Below, one piece after another: positions 1 through 9,464 of a stretch of 64,000 bases of DNA. The notes beneath the pieces are model-generated. The model was not told the origin of the DNA. It did not search any database and saw only the letters and a program-made list of their open reading frames with translations. Numbering within the stretch: the first letter of the stretch is position 1; each line of letters opens with the position of its first letter. Source of the DNA: Cryptosporangium phraense (lineage in GTDB: Bacteria; Actinomycetota; Actinomycetes; Mycobacteriales; Cryptosporangiaceae); assembly GCF_006912135.1 (NCBI RefSeq), contig NZ_VIRS01000011.1, positions 62,001 to 126,000 of the forward strand, in the 5' to 3' direction. A program made the position numbers and the translations under genes.

Positions 1-548
1 GCGAACTGCGACAGCAGCGTCCGGAAGCGGATCCGCTCCTCCGGGTCCAGGCCCGCGGTCGGTTCGTCGACGATCAGCAGCTGGGGGTCGGCGAGCAGCG
101 CCTGCGCGATGCCGACGCGCTGCCGCATCCCGCCCGAGAACCCGCGCAGCCGGCGGTCGGCATCGGCGGTCAGCGCGACGACCTCCAGCAGTTCGCCGAC
201 GCGCCGACGCCGGGCCGAGCGGTCGTCCAGGCCCTTGAGCAGCGCGATGTAATCGAGGAACTGCCGGGCCGTGAGGTCGGGGTACACGCCCAGGTCCTGG
301 GGCAGATAACCGAGCTCGCGCTGGACGGCGGCCCGCCCCTCACCGGTGCCGAGGTCGTGACCACCGGCCACGACGCGGCCGGACGTCGGCCGCGCGATGC
401 CGGCCAGGATGCGCATCAGCGTGGTCTTACCGGCCCCGTTCGCGCCGAGCAGCCCGAACATCCCGGTGGGGATCGTCAGGTCGAGGCCGTCGAGGGCCGC
501 CACCCCGCCTCGAAACGTCTTGGTCAAGCTCGTGATCGTGATCTGCAC
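1..548 (-). CDS. ABC transporter ATP-binding subunit (partial, runs off the left edge)
   Basis: Nucleotide-binding subunit of an ABC exporter, predicted to sit on the cytoplasmic face and energise the two permeases encoded just upstream at 560-1366 and 1363-2055. The 182 residues present include the Walker A GANGAGKTT near residue 35, the signature FSGGMRQR, and Walker B LLIVDEPTAGLDP; the D-loop and the H-loop side lie beyond base 1. A GTG start at 548 follows a weak GGAAG. It is the last visible gene of the ECF sigma operon. The single-domain layout with separate ABC-2-like permeases suggests drug, peptide or lipid export, but the substrate cannot be read from sequence. Confidence 0.9.
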   Translation of the reverse strand, partial: MQITITSLTKTFRGGVAALDGLDLTIPTGMFGLLGANGAGKTTLMRILAGIARPTSGRVVAGGHDLGTGEGRAAVQRELGYLPQDLGVYPDLTARQFLDYIALLKGLDDRSARRRRVGELLEVVALTADADRRLRGFSGGMRQRVGIAQALLADPQLLIVDEPTAGLDPEERIRFRTLLSQF

Positions 549-559
549 AGGACTTCCTT

Positions 560-1366
560 TCAAGAGGCTCGGCGGGCGCGGAGGACCGAACCACCCGCGA
601 GTGCGGCGGCGGCGAGGACCAGCAGCACGGCGATCGAGAGCCACGCGGTCAGCGTCGTCGGCTCGGGCCGGAGGAAGTTGAGCGTCGCGCCGGACGTCGG
701 GCCGGCCAGCGTGTCGTCGCCGTCGACGCCGTTGAAGTGCAGCAACACGGTCAGTGGGTAGCCGCCGAGCGGGTTGATCAGCGTCCGCGCGAGCGTGGGC
801 ATCACGTCCGGCGGCACCAGGTTGCCCCAGAGCCAGTAGCCGACGAACAACACCCGGAACAGCGGCGCCGGAACGATCAGCGGGACGGTCAACGCGAAGG
901 CGGCCACGAACAGCAGACCCGGCACGATCACCACGGCCGAGACGACGAGCGCCCAGCCCAGCGCTTCCGGCGCTGCGGTGTGCACCGCGTAGGCGGCGGC
1001 GAACCCGAAGTAGGCCAGGAAGACCGGGATGGCGGTCGCGGCGGCGGTTCCCAGGTACTTGCCGAGCAGGCGTCGGCGTGGCGAGGTCGGCGTCGCGTCC
1101 AGGATCGGGGCCACCCGCAGCCGGTCGTCGCGGATCAGCCGGTCGGCGAGCAGGCAGCCGAACCCGATCGACAGCAGCCCGTGGATCTGGACCGCGAGGC
1201 CGGTCACCGCGGTCCGCGCGTCCGGCGGAGCCTCGTTCGGGTCGAACAGGTCACGCAGCAGGCTGCCGCCGATCAGGACGAACAGCAGCAGCGTCAACGC
1301 GGGCACGATCCACACCGACCGCTTGCGGACCTGCATCCGGAACTCGTAGCGCAGGCTGGCGATCAT
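560..1366 (-). CDS. ABC-2-like transporter permease, 268 aa
   Basis: Integral membrane permease partner of the ATPase at 1-548. About six hydrophobic segments are visible, beginning with RSVWIVPALTLLLFVLIGG close to the N terminus. The reading frame stays open far upstream, but the start is set at the ATG at 1366 (MIASLRYEF) because it overlaps the stop of the preceding permease by 4 bp (ATGA), the coupling seen throughout this operon. No conserved motif identifies the cargo. The second permease in the operon differs in sequence, so the complex is probably a heterodimeric exporter; this is inferred from gene order. Confidence 0.8.
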   Translation of the reverse strand: MIASLRYEFRMQVRKRSVWIVPALTLLLFVLIGGSLLRDLFDPNEAPPDARTAVTGLAVQIHGLLSIGFGCLLADRLIRDDRLRVAPILDATPTSPRRRLLGKYLGTAAATAIPVFLAYFGFAAAYAVHTAAPEALGWALVVSAVVIVPGLLFVAAFALTVPLIVPAPLFRVLFVGYWLWGNLVPPDVMPTLARTLINPLGGYPLTVLLHFNGVDGDDTLAGPTSGATLNFLRPEPTTLTAWLSIAVLLVLAAAALAGGSVLRARRAS

Positions 1367-2055
1367 TCGTCCTCCTCGCGAATGAGTCGCTCCGAGCGAC
1401 CCAGCACCACCACGGCGAGCGTGATGAACACGGCGGCCGCGCCGAGCAGCGTCAGCCGGTTCGCGGTCCAATCGTCCGGGGCCGCGCCCCGCGTCGTCGC
1501 GAACAGGTAGAGCAGGCGTCCGGGCCCGAGCTGGGACGCGCCGGCGAAGAACTGCTGGATCGCCCAGATCGTGGTGACCAGCGCACCGGCCGCGGCCGCG
1601 CTGCGGAACAGGGCGGCCAGCGCGAAGCCCAGACCGCTCAGGCCGAGCGTCGGCGCCACCCAGGTGAGCTGCCCGACGACCGCGCCGTGGTTCTGCGGCC
1701 AGCGGGCCCACCAGCCGGTGACGATCAGCACGACCGCGGTGCCCAGAGCGAGCGCCGCGGACCAGCCGAGCGTCACCACCATCCGCCGCACCAGCGTGAC
1801 GCGGTAGCGGGTGGGCGACGTGAGCTGCAGTTCGATCGCCGCGTCGTGGCCGACCAGCGAGGCGCAGGCGACACCGGCGGCGAGCGGGATCGCCATTTCC
1901 AGCGTGCCGAGCAGGACGCGGGCCGTGCTGGAGTCGCTCTCCAGTGGGTTGGCCAGCGCGGCCGCGACACCGAGGGCGATCGCGAGCGGTGGACCGAGCA
2001 GCGCGGCCCAGCCCGCCCGCCGGGCCTCGTACTGCCAGAGGGTCAGTGGTTTCAC
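1363..2055 (-). CDS. ABC transporter permease-like membrane protein, 230 aa
   Basis: Second membrane subunit of the ABC exporter. Hydrophobic stretches are spread along the whole chain (for example around residues 18-35, 52-68, 92-112 and 130-150), consistent with about six membrane spans. It opens with MKPLTLWQYEARRAGW, a cytoplasmic amphipathic N terminus resembling ABC-2 permeases. Its ATG at 2055 overlaps the stop of the upstream anti-sigma-like gene by 4 bp and its stop overlaps the next permease by 4 bp, so all are likely translated as one coupled set. No substrate-specific feature seen. Confidence 0.75.
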   Translation of the reverse strand: MKPLTLWQYEARRAGWAALLGPPLAIALGVAAALANPLESDSSTARVLLGTLEMAIPLAAGVACASLVGHDAAIELQLTSPTRYRVTLVRRMVVTLGWSAALALGTAVVLIVTGWWARWPQNHGAVVGQLTWVAPTLGLSGLGFALAALFRSAAAAGALVTTIWAIQQFFAGASQLGPGRLLYLFATTRGAAPDDWTANRLTLLGAAAVFITLAVVVLGRSERLIREEDE

Positions 2056-2939
2056 AGCAGGTGGGTAGCGCGCCGGGCGCTGAACGGTTCACCGCTGGCG
2101 AGCACCATCGCCGCGATCAGGACGACGACGCTGGCCGTCAGCACCGGCCCGTTCGTGGACCAGAGGTCGAGTACCAGCCGGGCCGGCCACGCGTTGTGGG
2201 TCAGGACGCTGTCCGAGAGCACCCGCACGGCCCACAGCCCCACCGCGGCCCCCAGCGCGATGTCCGGCCCGAACCGGACCGCGATCAGCAGGCTCAGCGA
2301 CGACAGCAGCGCCATCGGTCCGAGCCAGGCCCCGACCAGCGTGTTCAGCCCGGCGGTCCCGGACGTGCCGGTGACGGCCAGCAGGATCGACGCCGCGCCC
2401 GCGAGTGCCAGGTCGTAACCGAACACCAGCGTGACCCGGACGAGCAGCAGCAACCGCCCCGACGTCGGCGCGGCCGCGATCAGCTCGGCGACCGGATCCC
2501 GCCGGGAGCGGTAGGTGCCCGCGATACCGGCCGCCGCGACGATCGGCGCGATCAGGCTGAGCACCAGGCCGGCGCTGCCCTCCGGCCCGAAGTCGCCTTG
2601 GAGCAGGACGAGCGCCACCCCGAGTGCCATCACCAGCGCCGACGCGACCGGCACGGCGAGCCGGACGAGCCGCACCTCGGCCAGTACCAGCCCGCCCAGG
2701 TACCGCAGCCGCCTTCGCGCCGGGCGCTCGGCCGGGCTCTCCAGCGCACTCCGGGTGAGCACGGTCCGCACGAGCCGGGCCGGGTCCGGGGGCCGAATCG
2801 TCGGTGTGGCGTCGGCGATCGTCTCCCAGGCGGCGAGGTCGGCGCGGCACCGTGGGCAGTCCGCCAGGTGGGCGCGGACCTTCTCGCGTTCCGCGTCGCT
2901 CAGCGAGCCGGCCGCGTAAGCCGGCAGCAGGTCTTTCAC
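2052..2939 (-). CDS. zinc-finger (zf-HC2) anti-sigma factor fused to a multi-spanning membrane region, 295 aa
   Basis: Predicted membrane-bound anti-sigma factor for the ECF sigma encoded immediately upstream. The N terminus holds the ZAS motif HX3CX2C (H24, C28, C31, in HLADCPRC). About six hydrophobic segments follow from residue 90 onward; most anti-sigmas have a single span, so the long polytopic C-terminal half is unusual and could be a sensor or a permease-like domain. The GTG start at 2939 overlaps the sigma stop by 4 bp (GTGA). The operon order suggests that the signal releasing the sigma factor controls the ABC exporter genes downstream. Confidence 0.8.
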   Translation of the reverse strand: MKDLLPAYAAGSLSDAEREKVRAHLADCPRCRADLAAWETIADATPTIRPPDPARLVRTVLTRSALESPAERPARRRLRYLGGLVLAEVRLVRLAVPVASALVMALGVALVLLQGDFGPEGSAGLVLSLIAPIVAAAGIAGTYRSRRDPVAELIAAAPTSGRLLLLVRVTLVFGYDLALAGAASILLAVTGTSGTAGLNTLVGAWLGPMALLSSLSLLIAVRFGPDIALGAAVGLWAVRVLSDSVLTHNAWPARLVLDLWSTNGPVLTASVVVLIAAMVLASGEPFSARRATHLL

Positions 2940-3481
2940 TCGGACACCTCCTGGGCGGTGAGCGCCGCGGCGACGGCGGCTCGGGCGTGGAACAGCCGGC
3001 TCTTCACCGTGCCGACCGGGATCGCCAGCACCTCGGCGACGTCGGCCAGCGGCAGGCCGGCCACGAACACCAGCGCGATCACGTCCCGGTGGTGGGCGGG
3101 CAGCAACTCGATCGCCGCGGCCACCGGGGTGCCTCCGGCGGCCGCGATCGCCAGTTCTTCGGGCCCGGCGCCCACGTCGGGCCGGTCGGGGAGATCGGTG
3201 GGCTCGGGCGCGAACCGGCCTCGCAGCCGGTTGTGGGCCTGACGCCGGGCCACCCCGAACAGCCACGTCCTCACCTTTGCGCGCCCGGAGAACGTGCCGG
3301 CCGAGCGCCAGACCGCGAGCATCGTGTCCTGGAGGACCTCCTCGGCGACCATCCGGTCACCGGCCAGCCGGTGGAGGTAGCCGAACAGCGCGCCCGCGTG
3401 CCGCTCGTACAGCCGGGACAGCGCGGTCGCGTCACCGACGGCGACCGCCCGCAGTAAGTCCTCGTCGCTGCCCGGCTCCAC
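2936..3481 (-). CDS. ECF-type RNA polymerase sigma factor, 181 aa
   Basis: Alternative sigma factor. Region 2 spans roughly residues 20-90 (YERHAGALFGYLHRLAGD, then VLQDTMLAVW) and region 4 roughly 122-172, with the HTH LADVAEVLAIPVGTVKSRLFHAR. Length and the absence of a region 3 are typical of the ECF group. The GTG at 3481 is the first start in the operon. It is followed by its likely anti-sigma partner with a 4-bp overlap. Whether it autoregulates cannot be told; no clear -35/-10 pair of ECF type was recognised upstream. Confidence 0.92.
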   Translation of the reverse strand: MEPGSDEDLLRAVAVGDATALSRLYERHAGALFGYLHRLAGDRMVAEEVLQDTMLAVWRSAGTFSGRAKVRTWLFGVARRQAHNRLRGRFAPEPTDLPDRPDVGAGPEELAIAAAGGTPVAAAIELLPAHHRDVIALVFVAGLPLADVAEVLAIPVGTVKSRLFHARAAVAAALTAQEVSE

Positions 3482-3540
3482 GTGACGTGGGTAGCAGCCA
3501 CCGGCGCGAATGGTTCAGCAGATCGCGGGGTACTGGCGAG

Positions 3541-3546
3541 TAACAT
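3541..3546 (+). promoter_or_regulatory. -10 hexamer TAACAT of a probable leaderless promoter
   Basis: TAACAT fits TANNNT and ends 7 nt before the ATG at 3554, with no Shine-Dalgarno in between. This spacing puts the transcription start on or next to the start codon. Confidence 0.5.
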
Positions 3547-3553
3547 GAGCGAC

Positions 3554-5488
3554 ATGGCGGATCTCGCGGAGCTGCGTCGGGTGTTCGACGGGCACTGGGG
3601 GTGGGTGCGCGACGAGGCGCGCGAGGCCCTTCGGCGGCCCGAGTTCGGGCTGGCCGGCACCCTCGGGCTGGACGAGCACCGGCAGCACGTCTGGGAGCAG
3701 CTGCAGCAGCTGGCCAAGGTCGGCCACTCCCGGCTCGGCTTCCCGACCAGGTACGGCGGCGCGGGCGACACCGGGGCCTCCGTCGTCTCGTTCGAGATGC
3801 TCGGGTACGGCGACCTCTCGCTGATGGTGAAGTCCGGCGTCCAGTGGGGGCTGTTCGGCGGCGCGATCCAGGCGCTGGGCACCGAGCGGCACCACGCCGA
3901 GTACCTGCCCGCGGTCATGAGCCTCGAGCTCCCGGGCTGCTTCGCGATGACCGAGACCGGCCACGGGTCGGACGTCCAGCACCTGCTCACGACCGCCACC
4001 TACGACCCGGGGACGCGCGAGTTCGTCGTCGAGACCCCGGTCGAGGCGGCCCGCAAGGACTACATCGGCGGGGCGGCCCGCGATGCCCGGCTCGCGGTGG
4101 TGTTCGCGCAGCTCATGACGAACACCGAGACCCACGGCGTGCACGCGTTCCTCGTCCCCATCCGGGACGACCACGGCAACCCCTGTTCGGGCGTCCGAAT
4201 CGAGGACTGCGGCGGGAAGGCCGGGCTGACCGGCGTCGACAACGGGCGGCTGTGGTTCGACCGGGTCCGGATCCCGCGGGAGAACCTGCTCGACCGCTAC
4301 GGCCAGGTCGCCGAGGACGGCACGTACTCCTCGCCGATCGAGAACGCCGGCCGTCGGTTCTTCACGATGCTCGGCACGCTGGTCCGCGGCCGGATCAGCG
4401 TCGGCGGTGGCGCCGGGTCCGCGACCCAGACCGCACTGTCGATCGCGATCCGCTACGGCGAGGTCCGCCGCCAGTTCTCCGCTCCCGGTCAGGACCGCGA
4501 GGTGGTCCTGCTCGACTATCTGGCCCACCAGCGCGCGCTCCTGCCCGCGCTCGCCAAGACCTACGCTCTGCGCTTCGCGCAGGAAGGCCTCGTCCGGACG
4601 TTGGACGAACTGCAGCCGGGGGACGGTGTTCCGCCGCACAGCGTAAAAAAAGATGCGGACGTCGAGCAGAGGGAACTGGAAGCGCGCGCAGCGGGCTTGA
4701 AGGCCATCGCGACCTGGCACGCGTCAGCGACCATCCAGGCGTGCCGGGAGGCCTGCGGAGGGGCGGGCTACCTGACCGAGAACCGCCTTCCGCAGCTGCG
4801 GGCCGACACGGACGTGTTCACGACGTTCGAGGGCGACAACCGGGTGCTGTTGCAGCTGGTCGCGAAGGGTCTGCTGACCGGCTACCGGGACGAAGTCGGG
4901 GACCTGGACGCGTTCGGGATGGCGCGGTTCTACGCCGACCAGGTGTGGGAGCTGGTGGCCGAGCGGACGTCGGCGCGCAACCTCCTGGGCCGGTTCGGCG
5001 AATCGGACCTCCGCGACCGGGAGTGGCAGCTGGCGCTGTTCGAGGATCGGGAGAAGCACGTCCTGGAGGGGCTGGCCAAGCGGCTGCGCAAGGCGGGCGA
5101 GCCCGGAGCCGACCCGTTCGCGGTCTTCAACGACGCGCAGGACCACGTTCTGCGGCTGGCCCGTGTCCACGTCGAGCGGATCCTTCTGGAGGCGTTCTCG
5201 GCCGCCGTGGAGGGCTGCGAGGACGACGGCGTGCGCGCGCTGCTCGACCGGGTCTGCTCGCTGTTCGCGCTGTCGACGATCGAGGCGGACCTGGCCTGGT
5301 TCCTCGGCCACGGCCGGCTGACGCCGGGCCGGGCCAAGCGGGTCACCGGCGAGGTGAACGCGCTCTGCCAGGAGGTCCGGCCGGACGCGCTGCTGCTGGT
5401 GGACGGGTTCGGCATCCCCGAGGACTGGCTCGACGCGCCGATCGCCCAAGGTGCCGAAGCGGCGCGCCAGGCCGAGGCGCTCGGGTGA
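3554..5488 (+). CDS. acyl-CoA oxidase / acyl-CoA dehydrogenase family flavoenzyme, 644 aa
   Basis: FAD-dependent alpha,beta-oxidation of acyl-CoA, the first step of beta-oxidation. It carries the ACAD middle-domain motif CFAMTETGHGSDV, the segment YGEVRRQF, and FTTFEGDN, where acyl-CoA oxidases place the catalytic glutamate. At about 640 residues with an extra C-terminal helical domain it is oxidase-sized, not a 380-residue dehydrogenase. An ATG at 3545 is also in frame, but ATG 3554 sits 7 nt after TAACAT and lacks a Shine-Dalgarno, so a leaderless start there is preferred. Oxidase versus dehydrogenase activity cannot be settled from sequence. Confidence 0.88.
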   Translation: MADLAELRRVFDGHWGWVRDEAREALRRPEFGLAGTLGLDEHRQHVWEQLQQLAKVGHSRLGFPTRYGGAGDTGASVVSFEMLGYGDLSLMVKSGVQWGLFGGAIQALGTERHHAEYLPAVMSLELPGCFAMTETGHGSDVQHLLTTATYDPGTREFVVETPVEAARKDYIGGAARDARLAVVFAQLMTNTETHGVHAFLVPIRDDHGNPCSGVRIEDCGGKAGLTGVDNGRLWFDRVRIPRENLLDRYGQVAEDGTYSSPIENAGRRFFTMLGTLVRGRISVGGGAGSATQTALSIAIRYGEVRRQFSAPGQDREVVLLDYLAHQRALLPALAKTYALRFAQEGLVRTLDELQPGDGVPPHSVKKDADVEQRELEARAAGLKAIATWHASATIQACREACGGAGYLTENRLPQLRADTDVFTTFEGDNRVLLQLVAKGLLTGYRDEVGDLDAFGMARFYADQVWELVAERTSARNLLGRFGESDLRDREWQLALFEDREKHVLEGLAKRLRKAGEPGADPFAVFNDAQDHVLRLARVHVERILLEAFSAAVEGCEDDGVRALLDRVCSLFALSTIEADLAWFLGHGRLTPGRAKRVTGEVNALCQEVRPDALLLVDGFGIPEDWLDAPIAQGAEAARQAEALG

Positions 5489-5501
5489 GAAGATCCCGTC
5501 C

Positions 5502-6140
5502 GTGACGGATCGGGGCGCCATCGCTGACGTGTGCAAACGGATGGTCGCCGACCGTCTGGTGATCGGGACGGCCGGGAACGTGTCGGCGCGGACCGGCGAC
5601 CGGGTCGCGGTGACGCCGACCGGCGTTCCGTACCTCTCGATGGAGCCGGAGGACGTCGGGATCCACGCGCTCGACGGGACGCCGATCGACGCGCCGCTGC
5701 GGCCGACCAGCGAGTTGCCGCTGCACCTGGCGATCTACGCGGCCCGGGCCGACGTGGGCGCGGTCGTGCACACGCACTCGACCGCGGCCACGTCGCTGTC
5801 GTGCCTGGTGCCGCAGATCCCGGCCGTGCACTACTACCTGGGGTTGTTCGGCGGGTCGCCGCGCGTGGCGCCGTACGTCGAGTACGGCACCGACGCGCTG
5901 GCCGCCGGGGCGGTGTCGGCCCTGGAGGGGCGCACCGCGTGCCTGCTCGGCAACCACGGGGCGGTGACGGTGGGGGCCACGCTTGCGGAGGCCTACGACC
6001 GCGCGGTGTACCTGGAGTGGGTGTGCGAGGTCGCGCTGCGGGTGCTGTCGTCCGGCGTGATACCCCGGCTGCTGGACGGAGTGGAAATGGACGACGCGAC
6101 CGCGCGCCTGGCCACCTACGGCCAGGCGGGCGGTCACTGA
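5502..6140 (+). CDS. class II aldolase/adducin family protein (FucA-like), 212 aa
   Basis: Zinc-dependent class II aldolase of the L-fuculose-/L-ribulose-phosphate family. It shows GTAGNVSAR near residue 21, the metal-binding HTHS, and LLGNHGAV carrying a third histidine. The length is normal for the family. The start is a GTG at 5502, 13 nt after the acyl-CoA oxidase stop; the upstream in-frame codons lie inside that gene. Its stop is only 4 bp from the stop of the convergent leuA. The sugar phosphate used is unknown, and its pairing with an acyl-CoA oxidase gives no clear pathway. Confidence 0.85.
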   Translation: MTDRGAIADVCKRMVADRLVIGTAGNVSARTGDRVAVTPTGVPYLSMEPEDVGIHALDGTPIDAPLRPTSELPLHLAIYAARADVGAVVHTHSTAATSLSCLVPQIPAVHYYLGLFGGSPRVAPYVEYGTDALAAGAVSALEGRTACLLGNHGAVTVGATLAEAYDRAVYLEWVCEVALRVLSSGVIPRLLDGVEMDDATARLATYGQAGGH

Positions 6141-6144
6141 GCGG

Positions 6145-7929
<1,785 letters not shown>

Positions 7930-7949
<20 letters not shown>

Positions 7950-7983
7950 AAAGAAGGAGGAGTCCGACCATGCGCACGTCCAT
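7930..7983 (-). CDS. leuA leader peptide, 17 aa, four consecutive leucines
   Basis: A short ORF MDVRMVGLLLLCRDEAS upstream of leuA. The four Leu codons (CTC CTC CTT CTT, 7962-7951) sit immediately before the 5' arm of hairpin 1 and its stop TAA lies in loop 1. A ribosome stalled for charged tRNA-Leu would alter folding of the leader. The start may be the ATG at 7983 or the in-frame ATG at 7971; AAGGTG lies too close to the first and 12 nt from the second. A TAAGGT hexamer just upstream could be a -10 element, giving a leaderless peptide. Confidence 0.6.
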
Positions 7984-7994
7984 CACCTTAACAG

Positions 7995-8031
7995 CACGAG
8001 AGGCCGCGGCTGAAAGCCGCGGCCTCTCGTG
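7995..8031 (-). terminator. perfect 16-bp hairpin after the conservon GTPase gene
   Basis: Arms 7995-8010 and 8016-8031 pair over 16 bp with a 5-nt loop, 9 nt beyond the GTPase stop and directly upstream of the leuA leader peptide. There is no U-run, as is common for GC-rich actinobacterial terminators. It should isolate leuA from conservon transcription. Confidence 0.75.
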
Positions 8032-8039
8032 AAGGTGGA

Positions 8040-8660
8040 TCAGCTGCCGACGCCGGCCGGAGCCGCGCCACGCAGGCGTAAAACGTACTCGACGAGCGAG
8101 ATCAGCAGCGCCTTCGTCGAGTCGCGGCCACGGGCGTCGCAGTTGATGATCGGCACTTCCTGGCCGATCGTCAGCGCGTCCCGCACGTCCTGCGTCGTGT
8201 ACGGCTGGATGCCGTCGAAGCAGTTCAGACCGACGACGTACGGCAGCCCGCGCTGCTCGAAGAAGTCGACGGCCGCGAAGCAGTCGGCCAGCCGCCGGGT
8301 GTCGACGAGAACGACCGCACCGATGGCCCCGCGCACCAGCTCGTCCCACATGAACCAGAACCGCGTCTGCCCGGGGGTACCGAACAGATACAGGATCAGG
8401 TCCTCGTCGAGCGTGATACGGCCGAAGTCCATCGCCACCGTGGTGGTGTTCTTGCCGGGGATCTTCGAGGCGTCGTCGACGTCGATCGCGGCGGCAGTCA
8501 TCACCGCCTCGGTCGTGAGCGGGCGGATCTCCGAGACCGAGCCGACGAGCGTGGTCTTGCCGACACCGAACCCGCCAGCGATGACGATCTTGGCGGAGGT
8601 GGCGCGGCTCGCCGCAACCCGCGGCGCCGGGCGGCCGGGGTTAGAGCTTCCGAAGTCCAC
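8040..8660 (-). CDS. cvnD: conservon GTPase (CvnD-like ATP/GTP-binding protein), 206 aa
   Basis: Small Ras-like GTPase that ends a conservon signalling cassette. P-loop GGFGVGKTT at residues 29-37, G3-like LFGTPGQ, and an atypical G4, GLNCFD. By analogy with Streptomyces conservons it forms a membrane-proximal complex with the kinase, roadblock and DUF742 proteins, resembling a eukaryotic G-protein-coupled system; the actual signal is unknown here. The ATG at 8660 lies inside the DUF742 gene, a 20-bp overlap that implies coupled translation. Confidence 0.92.
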   Translation of the reverse strand: MDFGSSNPGRPAPRVAASRATSAKIVIAGGFGVGKTTLVGSVSEIRPLTTEAVMTAAAIDVDDASKIPGKNTTTVAMDFGRITLDEDLILYLFGTPGQTRFWFMWDELVRGAIGAVVLVDTRRLADCFAAVDFFEQRGLPYVVGLNCFDGIQPYTTQDVRDALTIGQEVPIINCDARGRDSTKALLISLVEYVLRLRGAAPAGVGS

Positions 8661-9000
8661 TGAGCACCCTTTCCAGCAGGTACGTTCCGAGCTGGTCGTC
8701 GAGCCTGCCGGGCTCGTGCACGTCCAGCATTCCAGCCTCGGCCATGTCGCCGACGATCACTCGGGCGACCCCGAGAGGAGTGCCAAGATACGCCGCGATC
8801 TCTGCCAGCGACTGCACTTGTTGACAGAGCTCGACGATCTTCTGCCACTCGTGCCGGGCCGATCCGGCCTCACGGTCACCACGGGCGGTGGCCGTGACCA
8901 GTGCCTCCATCGCGATGTCGACCCGTGGTCTGGTTCGACCACCGGTCATCGCGTACGGGCGCACCAGCGGCCCGCTTTGATCGACGTACTCGGTACTCAT
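8641..9000 (-). CDS. cvnC: DUF742 protein of a conservon (CvnC-like), 119 aa
   Basis: DUF742 family protein with a winged-helix-like fold: VRPYAMTGGRTRP near the N terminus and the core SLAEIAAYLGTPLGVARVIVGDM. The length matches the family. Between the roadblock and GTPase genes, the standard conservon position. It is thought to be an adaptor or DNA-binding partner of the GTPase; its biochemical role is not settled. The ATG at 9000 lies 41 nt after the roadblock stop. Confidence 0.92.
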   Translation of the reverse strand: MSTEYVDQSGPLVRPYAMTGGRTRPRVDIAMEALVTATARGDREAGSARHEWQKIVELCQQVQSLAEIAAYLGTPLGVARVIVGDMAEAGMLDVHEPGRLDDQLGTYLLERVLSGLRKL

Positions 9001-9041
9001 CGCGCGACGTCTCCTGTCGTCCCTCAGCGCGTCTCAGCTTG

Positions 9042-9464
9042 TCAGCGGGGCAGAGAAGCGTGGAGCTCGGATCGCAGAGCAGGAGTGAGCACCTGTCCCA
9101 CGCGCTCCACCAGCAGAGCCATCTCGTACCCGACCTGACCGATGTCACACGCCCGCGACGCGAGCACGGCCAGCGACGAGCCGTCGCTGATGGACATCAC
9201 CAGCAGGAAGCCGGTGTCCATCTCGACCACCGTCTGACTGACGTTCCCGCCCTCGAAGCAGAGAGCAGCACCCTGGGTGAGGCTCACCAGACCCGACGCG
9301 ATCGCGGCGAGCTGGTCGGCCCGGTCACGCGGGAGTCCGTCGGAGACCGCCAACAGCAGTCCGTCGGCCGACACCGCCACGGCGTGTGCGATGCCGGGGA
9401 CTCGGTTGGCGAAGTTCGCCACCAGCCAGTTGAGGTTCTGGGCATCGTGGCTCAGCGAGCTCAC
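9042..9464 (-). CDS. cvnB: roadblock/LC7 domain protein of a conservon (CvnB-like), 140 aa
   Basis: Single roadblock/LC7 domain protein, a fold that regulates small GTPases such as MglA and the conservon GTPase. It shows [20 protein letters not shown] at the start and [14 protein letters not shown], the usual first helix and strand. The ATG at 9464 overlaps the stop of the sensor kinase by 4 bp (ATGA). Predicted to bridge kinase and GTPase. Confidence 0.92.
   Translation of the reverse strand: MSSLSHDAQNLNWLVANFANRVPGIAHAVAVSADGLLLAVSDGLPRDRADQLAAIASGLVSLTQGAALCFEGGNVSQTVVEMDTGFLLVMSISDGSSLAVLASRACDIGQVGYEMALLVERVGQVLTPALRSELHASLPR

Noticed and set aside
7995-8031. Hairpin as a leuA attenuator terminator
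   Set aside because: It lies upstream of the leader peptide start, so it ends the conservon transcript rather than attenuating leuA.
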